A stretch of DNA of 64,000 nt from assembly GCA_023334545.1 (NCBI GenBank), contig JAADVB010000032.1, positions 43,306 to 107,305 of the forward strand, read 5' to 3'. Within the stretch, counting starts at the first letter, position 1. Every line of letters begins with the position of its first letter. Source of the stretch: Salisapilia sapeloensis (Eukaryota > Oomycota > Peronosporomycetes > Peronosporales > Salisapiliaceae). The position numbers were made by a program, and so were the translations under genes. Under the pieces are notes generated by a model, which did no database searches, was not told the origin of the DNA, and saw only the letters and a list, made by a program, of their open reading frames with translations. Shown piece by piece: positions 33,501-39,517 of the stretch.

Positions 33501-34180
33501 CTACTCTCAGGCACTTTGCCTTTAGTAGTTACTTTCGACCACGTCATATCATCCAGTCGGAGCATGTGCAGATCGTCAAAGTCCTTCCTACCGTACCCAC
33601 TCCCGCCGTATCCGCCGAATACGTACAAGCATCGACGAATAGCCACAGCGGAATGGCCACCGCGTGGAGGTGGAGACAACGCTCCTCCTCGGTTTGCATT
33701 TACTCCGCTCATACTGACTCGATGTTGTGCTGTCTGAGGCGTAGATAGCTGTCCATTTGGCGTAGCTGACGGATACTCCGGCGAGGTCGAAACTGCATTC
33801 GTTCGAGTCCATGTCAATGTAATCGGACTAAAGACCCAGACATCGTTGTATCTTGTCGTGCTGTCAAAGAAACCACCAAAGACGTAAATTTTGTTGTCCA
33901 CGATCGTGGCCGAGTGTTTCCATCTGGGCAATGGGCATTCTGTCGGGTCGAACTTGAGCTTCTCCCACTCCCATGCTGCATTTGAAGACATTTTAAGCAA
34001 AAACGTTGCATTCGTCGGCCCTGGAGGGCTAGATATATCACAACCTCCGAAAAGATAGGCATTGCTACCGACTACTGACAAGGAATGACCAGAGCGTGCA
34101 GTGGGTGCCACACTACCTCTGGCTGCCACAGTTTCCACTCTCTTCCAGGAGAGAACAGGAACGTCATGATTGTCGCCCAT
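21539..34180 (-). CDS. Axonemal dynein heavy chain, Kelch-TIG-filamin type
   Basis: Flagellar motor heavy chain, 4213 residues from ATG 34180 (MGDNHDV), in one 12.6-kb exon. N terminus to about 380: six Kelch blades (repeated Y/F-V-F-G-G such as YLFGG, YVFGG, FVFGG). Then a TIG domain (PPYAITGIFPTFGAITGG, about 385-480) and a filamin-type Ig repeat (about 480-590, ending KPGEYSITVYFQGTFGG). The linker (DHC_N2) follows directly, so the usual DHC_N1 tail is missing. AAA1 to AAA4 P-loops are GPAGTGKT (about 1390, Walker B CFDEFNR), GPAGCGKT (about 1670), GHAGTGKT (about 2005) and GVGGSGRK (about 2375). The stalk coiled coils flank a microtubule-binding region at about 2720-2860, followed by AAA5, AAA6 and the C-terminal domain. 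The domain order recalls the Chlamydomonas outer-arm alpha heavy chain; that assignment is from memory. Confidence 0.93.
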   Translation of the reverse strand: MGDNHDVPVLSWKRVETVAARGSVAPTARSGHSLSVVGSNAYLFGGCDISSPPGPTNATFLLKMSSNAAWEWEKLKFDPTECPLPRWKHSATIVDNKIYVFGGFFDSTTRYNDVWVFSPITLTWTRTNAVSTSPEYPSATPNGQLSTPQTAQHRVSMSGVNANRGGALSPPPRGGHSAVAIRRCLYVFGGYGGSGYGRKDFDDLHMLRLDDMTWSKVTTKGKVPESRAGHQACAVDDLMIICGGWNSVSQFNDLYLFDTTTSTWTMVEGPHMACERPRWNHAMCAVLAIPNAKIFVFGGVKGVVNDYNNPGTFSNDIVILDSGDLTWSTPVIRGALPEGRSDTTLAYDDRGSRLLVFGGWANLWLQDLYMLDVSCVVGPPYAITGIFPTFGAITGGTALVVEGIDFVNMPSVVRFWCRDGFVDVAGEYVNGQTLQVTTPDFTSFPPGEVQVRVAMQGDSFTTTFQTFTFFSVTDASASFAYGPGVLCGGASGEVTTFVIEARDANGQLRTCGGDVFEVDVFSEDVGAIFIPNLEIQDLNDGRYIVNYTISKPGEYSITVYFQGTFGGKPGQIRGSPFAISFNDMVTRDFNLLSGKLVMDQVIADLQELKDFTYNSNKGLEQSLSGAEWTPEQTTAAVVKLKEHVYNVEKRGDEIRMNMEQLKAEIVYLQEIGVTVTNELETMLSIETTWNEVVRKVPAAVARITPLISNQSLKLRHDIEAYTERLQQVAAELQEKGFWSYAIGVDGAFELLEEERKTLEEEERIYLNKRHVAQIFDNEELTATAGEIVASMEASLRQVTQLWESIDDVTRKLDMARELPWSMVDALILEEEAKGFLQQVKAVHKDIRDCDAFKNFNRFVREFLATCPLLQALRHPSMRRRHWTQVMETTGKTFSYPEDDPDLCFADILALNLHEWQREIEEITDKAQREAKQEATLQDMDVRWSNAVFASESYKESDVHLLHMTEETTEMIESDQLVTQTMVSARNNFFLDLAKSWQIKLRLVADVSAMLGEIQRTWSYLEPLFIGSDEVKKELPEPAAKFIQIDTTVRKILKQMKDEQDIGNMVSACELPGLEKALKGLLSSLEECQHALKEFLEFKRQLFPRFYFVSEADLLDLLSNGNDPKAVMVHLEKVFLATKTLMLEPSTEGMIATQFVSSDSGAEHIPFEQPFALVGKVESYLQSTLEAMRLTLKDHLKRSLVRFPEQNRAEWLLQKMETDESGGSAKGGPQSPMDAAQIALVVAGVEFCRGVESTFNLLAKGQETAMAEYLKKIGIQLSDLIQLTQTSLSRADRQRVMCLITMDAHSRDVVQDLIKEKITSPSSFLWQSQLKQRCDKNAVKAQLEICDATFDYGFEYLGNGPRLVITPLTDRIYVTATQALKMQLGCAPAGPAGTGKTETTKDLANAMGKVCYVFNCSPEMDYKSLGNIFKGLASSGAWGCFDEFNRLAPEVLSVCSVQFKAVCDGIRADSDEVVIEGDRVRLDPTCGAFITMNPGYLGRSELPEGLKVLFRPITVMAPNLVLICENMLMAEGFLEAKLLASKFCTLYSLVKELLSKQEHYDWGLRAVKSVLVVAGALKRAEPKLSEQAILMRSLRDFNVPKIVEQDLPMFTGLLNDLFPGINPPKKIDEAMQKFVQNASEELGLWPHEYFRSKVLQLDEILAVRHCVFVIGPAGCGKTECCETLVAASKKRGESHSIKVTDLNPKAVSTEELYGYMMLGTREWKDGLLSKIMRDTMNAATTDSRPPRWIVLDGDLDANWIESMNSVMDDNKMLTLASNERIPLKPSMRLVFEIRDLHYATPATVSRAGILYMSSDEGVAWRSFVASWVGIKGEDLQQRQNLTNVVKKYVEPCLNFVSSECKTIVPLEAITLVQSYLYFLNSTVENDIMKEAGRLEMLCAFASVWAFGGPLTTTDEGMDYRMLFSEWWRNEFKHIRLPSRETVFDYWLNPLSYNFETWKSSPLFKPVSFDGSVAMTSVTVPTPETTAISHWMALMIRQEKPFMLCGHAGTGKTQVVHGVLNSLTSNKEQPNALEGEGKVWRSAKANFNFYTDSATLQTIVESNITKRIGTVHGPSGGDKLVLFLDDLNLPYVDPYSTQSSIALLRQMIDYGHWYDRGKFTMKQVQDVQFLTCMNPSAGSFTINPRLQRHFTTFALPQLSTSSLQHIFATFLDGYVADFVEDIRKLSSPIIKATLGLHTQICSTFRKTAANFHYEFNIRHLANLFQGLLMSKPSTFDESTKFVLLWAHEAMRVYGDRLVTTSEVSKLSTMVQQTARKTFSTLNFSRYFSPPNASLNATTTTEPIVFCHFAEGLNANEYDQVLSYMTMLDIAEDALTEYNDMFPKMELVLFQDALDHIARIVRIISCPAGHALLVGVGGSGRKSLARLAAFIVGFSVVEIIITPMYSQVDFKTDLQNMLQKAGVKGEKIVFLFSDGQIKNERMLVQMNDLLSNGQIPDLFSADEQTNIAQQMQPKVQAALSAATITSAALNNSDLSEKDRCWQFFVEEVQANLHVVLCFSPATSAFRSRAKKFPALVNCTTIDWFRPWPSDALHSVAVQALEEVGRTNNLFLENDLLLDCCHQFLPYAYQSTNEAAEFFYSQEKRRIYSTPKSYLQCLELFKTLLLRNHTRQIQAVHRLKTGLEKMEETKSVVENMKVELDRALAEAEAKKVVVEQLAKRLEEDKIIVERETQRANEEKESCAIIQAEVAAKKEDTEADLAQAEPMVEAAMAALDTLNKKDLGSCKTMTKPPAGVGDIFGAVMVLLAGTNPNIVIQKSGKVKDKDRSWETSKKALLGNINGFVDELKGFKNLIDDHQVPDINWKEVRPFLLLEHFNVEAIEKKNSAAAGLCAWVINIVAYYDAIVVVEPKKKALAEATEKLRSANEKLVAVNSRVEQLEERLKALTDEYEQTNREVEETIATVERGRLRIELATRLTNALSSEKERWAVQLQDLHQQSQTLVCDVMVASSFTSYVAGFTKPFRERLLMQRWLPYIKAHFAANDENDESLPMSLDCDPLKVLTTEAEIAEWNTMGLPSDRVSAENAAILKSSNRWPLLIDSQLQGIHWLREMEKAAHRSDPSSLHVVRQDYAKLPQLVETAVENGHTLIIENMTETIEICLWPIISKNITKRGNTTLLKLGDKMVEMQPEFRFYMHTKLSNPHFQPEVQAETAMINFTVTQKGLEDQLLSLVIRKEWPKKAKARTALIQQQNEFKVHLQQLEDRILQSLSEAEGDLTENIQVITDLETTKATAVEISIKAEKAKKNEAQINELSAQYQSVASRGALLFSVMSSLSRMHTFYVYSLNAFVVIFQRGIDVVSEGAKDAAAPTNLLSKLKAAARKVIATQRFQWNSDLLLADRVVDENQNTDTLSEEAWTEELPSAEEIAARCEQLEASVTDVVFNYIRRGFFEMDKLSLASLLCFSILQSEGKMAQEDIHQLVSNASANDAGEGMGVLTEWMSEATFLQLRRLEGSRPSFKKLTTFMKSDSEDWNKWFGCAKPEHTRPPRPYNNSATDVEILQLLRVLRPDRMVFALQNFVTTHLGAKFIYQPPFDMEATYQETSASTPMFFVLFPGVDPTVWIETLGNRFNYTFERGNLANLSMGQGQEEVANAMLSRFASEGNWIILQNIHLMPSWLSKLERTLETLSTSADPNFRCFLSAEPPALASLETLPESLLQSCIKVANEAPTDLKSNLKRAWAQFSVKTIDACTHPAEYQGLLFALCLYHALILGRRRFGSKGWNRMYSFSTGDLLICSDILRRYMDNATLGPESKLAQPPWEDLRYIFGEIMYGGHITDHMDRVTNHCYLQNVFKLEALEGKTLIAGFAPPEPSGCTYSRYSSFIDSNLSDDSPTMYGLHPNAEIGYLITAANNLFNAIALLQPNMDGNNQGLSAEEVSNEEDGASDHAVVLGVISALLEQLPPEIDLSALKEKAEPLLSTPESPYVIVALQEAVHMHTLMTEIHTSLVELVKGIHGTLNMTDAMEDLLQALSINQVPGRNILHHCSWEKHAWWSTKSLSAWFANLLDRATFIKGWIVEFKLPYSTWLSGLSNPAAFLTAIKLANARKYGMALDGITLETHVTTMEQAESTELYPEMGSFVHGLYLDGARWKLPMEADSARGSTEENVDGVVCGGNLAAPRPKELLPLLPVLYVRAVPVDEKWEETNVGYFRRQKDIYDCPVYQTTQRGPTFVVLATMKTLDPKSKWVLSGTAIIMQTDT

Positions 34181-34365
34181 TGCAACTGCATCCAAGTACT
34201 TCGATCAACACACTCTTAGCTGCAGATGGGAAGACGCGACTGTTGGCAAGTCTCTTGGTAACGTCCACAAGTATCTTTACGATACGAATGGAGAGGTCAC
34301 ATGAAAGCGACTCTTCCACTCATATGTTCCTATCGCACACCTTGACAAATCCTTCATCTTCGATA

Positions 34366-35419
34366 ATGGCCTACCGAGACCTTACTCATGCTTATCGTAT
34401 TCGTCGAGAGCATCATCTTCTAAAACCACTCGAAGATGTAGCGCCGTTGGATAAGGTGTCCAGTAAGATATCCATTGGCAACCTCTTTCGTCGCACAAAG
34501 CAACCAAGTGAAGTAGCTCTGTTGGAAGAAGGGGCTTGCATCGAGATGGTGGAACTGGATAGACCACTGTGGATGCAGGATGCTGAGGAAGCCACTGAAG
34601 CGATCCGTCTGCTTCATATAAAATGTAAAGAGCGCTACGTTTAAAATACCAAGCATACTTTTTAATCTACATGTTTCCTGATAGTGGAGTATCTTCAGGC
34701 ACTACATACTCGGCGTCTCATGATACGCTTCGACGATTCAGAGGCGGAGCAAGACAAGGAAATTCAGGCGGTGACACAAGATATGACGCATCTCTTTCGC
34801 ACCTCTGAACAAGGGCTATCGAGAATGCGTCTTCGATCACACCGTACTCACGCTGATGTCTTGATCCAGGAAAATTCCCGCTGCGCTCTAGCCCAGAAAC
34901 TACAGAGAGTATCACATGAGTATCGGGCACAACAGCAGACGTACATTGAAAGGTTGGAACTGCACAAGTTTGGCGCTAGTCATTTTTCTGTCACTGACAG
35001 TACGACCGACGGTCGCGAGTACAAGAGAAAGCGATTGGACTGGGAAGCAGAAGAGGAAGTGGAGCTTATGTCCAACCTTCAAGATATTGAGCGCCGGGAT
35101 GCTGAGATCGACCGGATTGCCAAGTCTGTTGCTGCGCTATCGGCAGTTTTCAAGGAAATCGCGGACATGGTCATTGATCACGGGACTGTAGTAGACCGCA
35201 TCGACTACAATGTCGATCAGGTAAAGCGTATCCTAGACATGCATGCCGGCAATGATATCTAATTCTTTGTTTTAGGCTGCGATGAAAGCCCGAAGCGGGC
35301 TGCAGCAACTGCAAAAGGCAGAAAAGTACGAGAGAAGCACAAGGCCAGATAGATGTATAAAAGTCCTCGTGGTACTGATCGCAGGGTGCTTTATTATATT
35401 GATTTCCAAGCAGTCGTAA
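34366..35419 (+). CDS. Syntaxin-16/Tlg2-like Qa-SNARE with His at the zero layer
   Basis: Target-membrane SNARE for endosome-to-trans-Golgi traffic (known role of Tlg2/STX16/SYP4). Exons 34366-34624, 34685-35220 and 35276-35419, with introns of 60 and 55 nt (both GTAAAG donors, phases 1 and 0); 312 residues. The N-terminal peptide MAYRDLTHAYRIRREH matches the STX16 type. A three-helix Habc region follows, then the SNARE helix (DAEIDRIAKSVAALSAVFKEIA) and VVDRIDYNV. The last exon supplies the tail anchor (IKVLVVLIAGCFIILI). At the ionic layer, where family members have Gln before Gly (DQG or EQG), this protein has DHG: the codon CAC at 35179-35181. The start lies 185 bp from the divergent dynein start, so the promoter is shared or overlapping. 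Confidence 0.88.
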
Positions 35420-35734
35420 GATAGTACTTTGCTAGCATGTACACTCAACTGCAAGGGCGAAATGAAGTGTGTATGTGTGATCACATGAGGCATCGGTAAG
35501 CGGTTCTGTTATTGTTCTCAACGAGCAAGCTTTGCGCTTGGCTCTCATTTGACACGCATAAGTATTTTCGTCATTTGCCTCCTTCCCGCCACGAGTTCAA
35601 ATCAAAGACTGAGCGTTATTTTATACAACTGAGACCTTCACTTTCAAACTTGCATTCACTATGGGTAAGATAAAAGCACATCTACAATGTAGAAATCTGT
35701 ACATCGGTAGAAGGTTTAGAGCTTCCGGCCTCTG
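35420..35734. other. Intergenic region between syntaxin and mannosidase genes
   Basis: About 315 bp. A possible weak initiator (CGTCATTTGCCTCC, near 35569) lies about 165 bp before the mannosidase start. Nothing else seen. Confidence 0.3.
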
Positions 35735-37690
35735 ATGGAATCTCCTCGAGCTCGTCGCCAGAACACGTCCTTGTATCCTCCTTCTCCACCATCTCCGAAA
35801 GAATGGAGAGGACAGGATACGTCCAAGTACCGGAGAAGAAAAGCAAGAGCTTCTCCACAAGGTCTATCTTTCTACGTCCGTCTTTTGCTTGGCTTGGGAA
35901 TCCTCGGCTTGACCGCTCAATGGTACCTTTCATCGACTCAATTCACACCCATAAACCACATGGAACAGTCCAATAATGGATGGCAAGAGCATCTGCGTCG
36001 TGTCAAGACAGGAGATACGTTTGTTCCTGGTCAAAAGCATGACTTTCGCACTTACCACACGAATGCACTCTCTCGAGTCGAAATGAACCAGACAAAGGCT
36101 CGACCGTCACCAGAAACTAGTAAACGACATTGGTTTGATACTTCCAAGCATAATGCAGACCAGAAAAAGGTAGTCGAGATGACCAAATGGGCATGGGATG
36201 CATACGAAAAGTATGCGTTCGGGTCCGACTCGCTCGACATTCGCGAGATGAGAGGCAAAAGCGCAGAACAAAATGACGTTGCTCGGACACTTGTCGATTC
36301 TCTTGATACGCTCTTTATCATGGGCATGTTTGACGAGTTTGACCGAGCGACGGAGTGGATCGCACACAATCTAGGCGAACGCATCTACCGCGATGGATTC
36401 GTCAGTGTCTTTGAAACTACCATTCGATCCATCGGCGGACTCCTCTCTGCCTACTATTTGTCAGGTACAGCTCTGTCGTTCTTATTTATTTGCATAACAC
36501 GCCTGACAATACCAATAGGAAAGGAAGTGCTGCTGAATATGGCTGACGAGATCGGAGAAGCTCTCTCGCCCGTGTTTTACGAGTACGATCACGGCCTTCC
36601 TGCGAAACAATTTGACGTTATGGTACCATCCCATCCATTTCTCTTTCCTCTGTGCAATCTCACCAACTCCTTAGAATCGAGTCACACGACTGTCGAGTAA
36701 TTTGGCGGAAGCTGGGTCTCTCCAACTTGAGTTTAAGTACCTAGCGTACCGCACTGGAAAGCAACGATATCATGACCAAGTCGAGAACATCTCGAACAAA
36801 GTACGCTTTCTCTCTTCCTTATCATATGACATCATACTTACATGGGAAAGTAGTACATTCGCCAAGTACGACGTAACTTTCGCACGGGCATCATGCCAGT
36901 GGAAATGGATATGGAGGCTGGCACACCCACGAATTCAGTCATGCGCATGGGTGGTGCCGGTGACAGTTATTACGAGTACTTGTTAAAACAGTGGCTTTAC
37001 TCGAACAAGACCGAGCCGCAGTTTAAGGAACAGTATGAGATAGCCATGCAGGGCATGCAAAAGCGACTGGTCTTCCAGTCCTACCCTTCCAAGCTCACTG
37101 GCATTGGAGAGCTGCACGACATGGACCTCTCGACGCGGTTCGAACACCTGACGTGCTTTGTGCCTGGGATGCTGGCGCTCGGTTACCTTCATGGCATGCC
37201 TCCAGAGCACTTGGACTTGGCGAAACAAGTCATGGAGACTTGCTATCAAATGTATCGTCAGATGAAGTCAGGGCTGTCTCCCGAGGTCGTCTTTATCAAT
37301 AGACATCGCACGACAGTGTTAGAAGATGAGATTAACGTCGCTGTGGAAGACAACTTTAATATCCTTCGACCGGAGACGGTGGAAAGTCTCATGGTCCTGT
37401 ATCGAGTCACGAAAGATGAAAAGTATCGAGAGTACGGCCGAGAGATCCGGGACGCGTTTGAAAGGAACTGTAGAATGGATACTGGAGGGTATGCTAGTGT
37501 CTACGATGTCGCGCAAGGGCCTGTACAACAAGGGTATCGTGCCGAGATGGAGAGCTTTTTTATCGCCGAGACGCTCAAGTACTTGTTTCTCCTCTTTGAT
37601 GATGAAAACCTCCTACCGCTCGACCAGATTGTCTTTAACACGGAGGCACATCCACTCCCGATCGCATCAGCACATGCTTATAATCCCTAG
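35735..37690 (+). CDS. GH47 alpha-1,2-mannosidase (ER/Golgi N-glycan trimming)
   Basis: Class I mannosyl-oligosaccharide 1,2-alpha-mannosidase, removing Man residues from N-glycans in the early secretory pathway. Four exons: 35735-36464, 36519-36622, 36675-36800 and 36854-37690, with introns of 54, 52 and 53 nt (GTACAG, GTACCA and GTACGC donors); about 598 residues. A basic cytosolic tail and signal anchor (FYVRLLLGLGILGLTAQWYL, about 46-65) make it a type II membrane enzyme. Family blocks: TLVDSLDTLFIMGM, VFETTIRSIGGLLSAYYLSG (catalytic Glu), GDSYYEYLLKQW (catalytic Asp), RPETVESL (catalytic Glu) and FNTEAHPLP (Ca-binding Thr). The first intron has a length divisible by three and no stop, so its retention would only add 18 residues. 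The stop is 47 bp from the convergent neighbour. Confidence 0.92.
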
Positions 37691-37737
37691 ATAGCTCTCT
37701 CTTCCGTTTCAAATGACCTTGCCTATTGCTTTTTTTC

Positions 37738-38238
37738 TTACTTATCCTTGTCCGATTCGATCGACTCGTTATGGGAATCCTTGTATGATTGCAGCGTCTC
37801 GACGCTTTGCTTGCTTAGGAACTCGACGATGGGCGCCACGGCTTGCAATTGCTTCTCCAGGACCAACGCAACGTCCACCATACGCTCTTGCACGGCGGAA
37901 ATACGCTGCTCGTTCCCTTCCTTTTCCGCTTCCTCCAATTGATCCTTGACAGCCTTGAGCTCTGCGCCAGCAGTCAGCACCACTTCATACTGGAAAAGCT
38001 CGCGCAAAAAGTTGTCGCCAAGCTGCGGCTTTTTGGCCGTGTCCAGGTCATAGTGCTGATACCATTTACGATACAAGAAGAGTGCAACAGGTAGCATCAA
38101 GAGGACACCATGAATGACACCCTTATAGTACGTCTGAGAGCACTCTCCCCAAGCGCTTGGTACATCAAACGGGAGCTCCATGGTCGATACAAGAAATTTG
38201 GTGGAGGAATGCATTCGTGTGATTGGGTTTGTTTTCAT
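37738..38238 (-). CDS. Unknown small single-pass membrane protein
   Basis: 166 residues, one exon from ATG 38238. There is a single hydrophobic helix (GVIHGVLLMLPVALFLY) at about 40-56, after a short N-terminal part containing one Cys. The rest is an amphipathic, Glu/Lys-rich coil (LKAVKDQLEEAEKEGNEQR) ending in a very charged tail (ESIESDKDK). No family recognised. It is divergent from the gene at 38399 with only about 160 bp between starts; both have one N-terminal membrane helix and a charged coil, so co-expression is plausible but inferred. In-frame Met codons at residues 9 and 20 are alternative starts. Length, composition and clean edges support a real gene. Confidence 0.62.
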   Translation of the reverse strand: MKTNPITRMHSSTKFLVSTMELPFDVPSAWGECSQTYYKGVIHGVLLMLPVALFLYRKWYQHYDLDTAKKPQLGDNFLRELFQYEVVLTAGAELKAVKDQLEEAEKEGNEQRISAVQERMVDVALVLEKQLQAVAPIVEFLSKQSVETLQSYKDSHNESIESDKDK

Positions 38239-38398
38239 CCAATTACAGAGAAGATGAGGCCATCAACATTCTGATCGTCTTAGTAAAGTAGGTAGTGTTA
38301 AATACAATAGAAAGACGAAGGTTGAAAAGATAGGTCGTTTACTGGAACGGACTCCCACCGCCAACAGAACGCATTTAAGCATAGTTTAGCAGAGCAGA

Positions 38399-39369
38399 AT
38401 GACCGAATTGAGCAAACCACTTCTCGTTGCAGGTGTATCGGCAGTCGCTGCTGCCATCATCTTCGTCGCCCTTCGTGCCTCCTCCAGCTCTGTACGTAGA
38501 TATTTACCAAATCAGGCCCTGGAGACGTCCAGGATCACCGGAAAGGATGGTTGTATTGACACGACGTGAAATAGGATGAGAGCAGCGAGAAGAGCAATGG
38601 CGTTCGTGAGGTGCCGAACCTGGCCAAAGATCAGCTCCTCGCTATCCTTGACACTATCAGCTCTCAAATGGGCCAAGTTGTGGTACGTACAAGCGCTTTT
38701 ATATCGACTTACTTCACATGACTTATCAGGAAGAAATAGATGCAATTGGCCAAGCTCGAGGCAAAGATCCGTCAGGAATCGTCTCAGAACGGCCGTCAGT
38801 TGCCGGAAGACCAGCTTGCGTCCTACCTCATGGGCCAATTCGAAGAAGCCATGAAGGCCATTGAAAGCCAAGTCTACTCCAAATATCAGACGACCGAGGA
38901 CGAGGTCAAGCTCGCCACCGAGTACTATGAGGAAGAGGAGGACGCGGAAGTCTCTGCTGCTGTCAACAAGCTCCAGGAATTGTACCGTGTCATGACGGGC
39001 AACGGCGGCAACGAAGTCGAAGTCCCGGCTGATTTGACGCTCGAGAAGTTCATCGGCATCATGGAAGAAACCATGGAGAGCTTGAACGTCGCCATGGAGG
39101 AGGTCTGCGCTGAAGTCAAGGAGCTCAACCCAGACAACAAAGAAGAGGCCATCAACCAGCGATACGTCAAGCGTGCCGACGCTCTGTCCACGGACATCCA
39201 CGCCAAGCACGGTCTCACGCGAGAGGTCCTACAGGCTGCCATGATGAAGTACCAACAGGAGCCGTCGTTCTTAACGACCATGTCGCAACTTCAGCAGACG
39301 CAAGCGGAGCGATTCGCCGCTGCTGCCGCCATTTTTAATGGCGAGGTGAACATGGGCATGACCGAATAA
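38399..39369 (+). CDS. Unknown N-terminally anchored coiled-coil protein
   Basis: Exons 38399-38491, 38575-38682 and 38740-39369, with introns of 83 nt (GTACGT..TAG) and 57 nt (GTACGT..TAG), all phase 0; 276 residues. Exon 1 is almost entirely a signal or anchor helix (LLVAGVSAVAAAIIFVALRA). The remainder is helical and Glu-rich (QLAKLEAKIRQE, YYEEEEDAEVSAAVNKL, LEKFIGIMEETMESL) with no Cys pattern or known catalytic motif. Codon choice in the last exon is notably GC-rich and Lys codons are mainly AAG, which suggests strong expression compared with its neighbours. No homologue recalled. It could be an ER or mitochondrial membrane scaffold, but that is a guess. Confidence 0.66.
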
Positions 39370-39517
39370 GCATTTAGCATGTTGATGACTATGAAAAACA
39401 AGCTCGTGTACCATCGCGAGTGCGCAGGATAGGCCGTTGGACCATGTCTAAACAAGACTTCTTTTCTTTTTAAATCGACTTTTCGTGTTACTAAAGTTAG
39501 ATCAGACAATCGATAGG

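Noticed and set aside
38512-39210. 232-codon open frame on the minus strand
   Set aside because: It lies antisense to the well-supported three-exon plus-strand gene and arises from that gene's biased codon use; no promoter or family.
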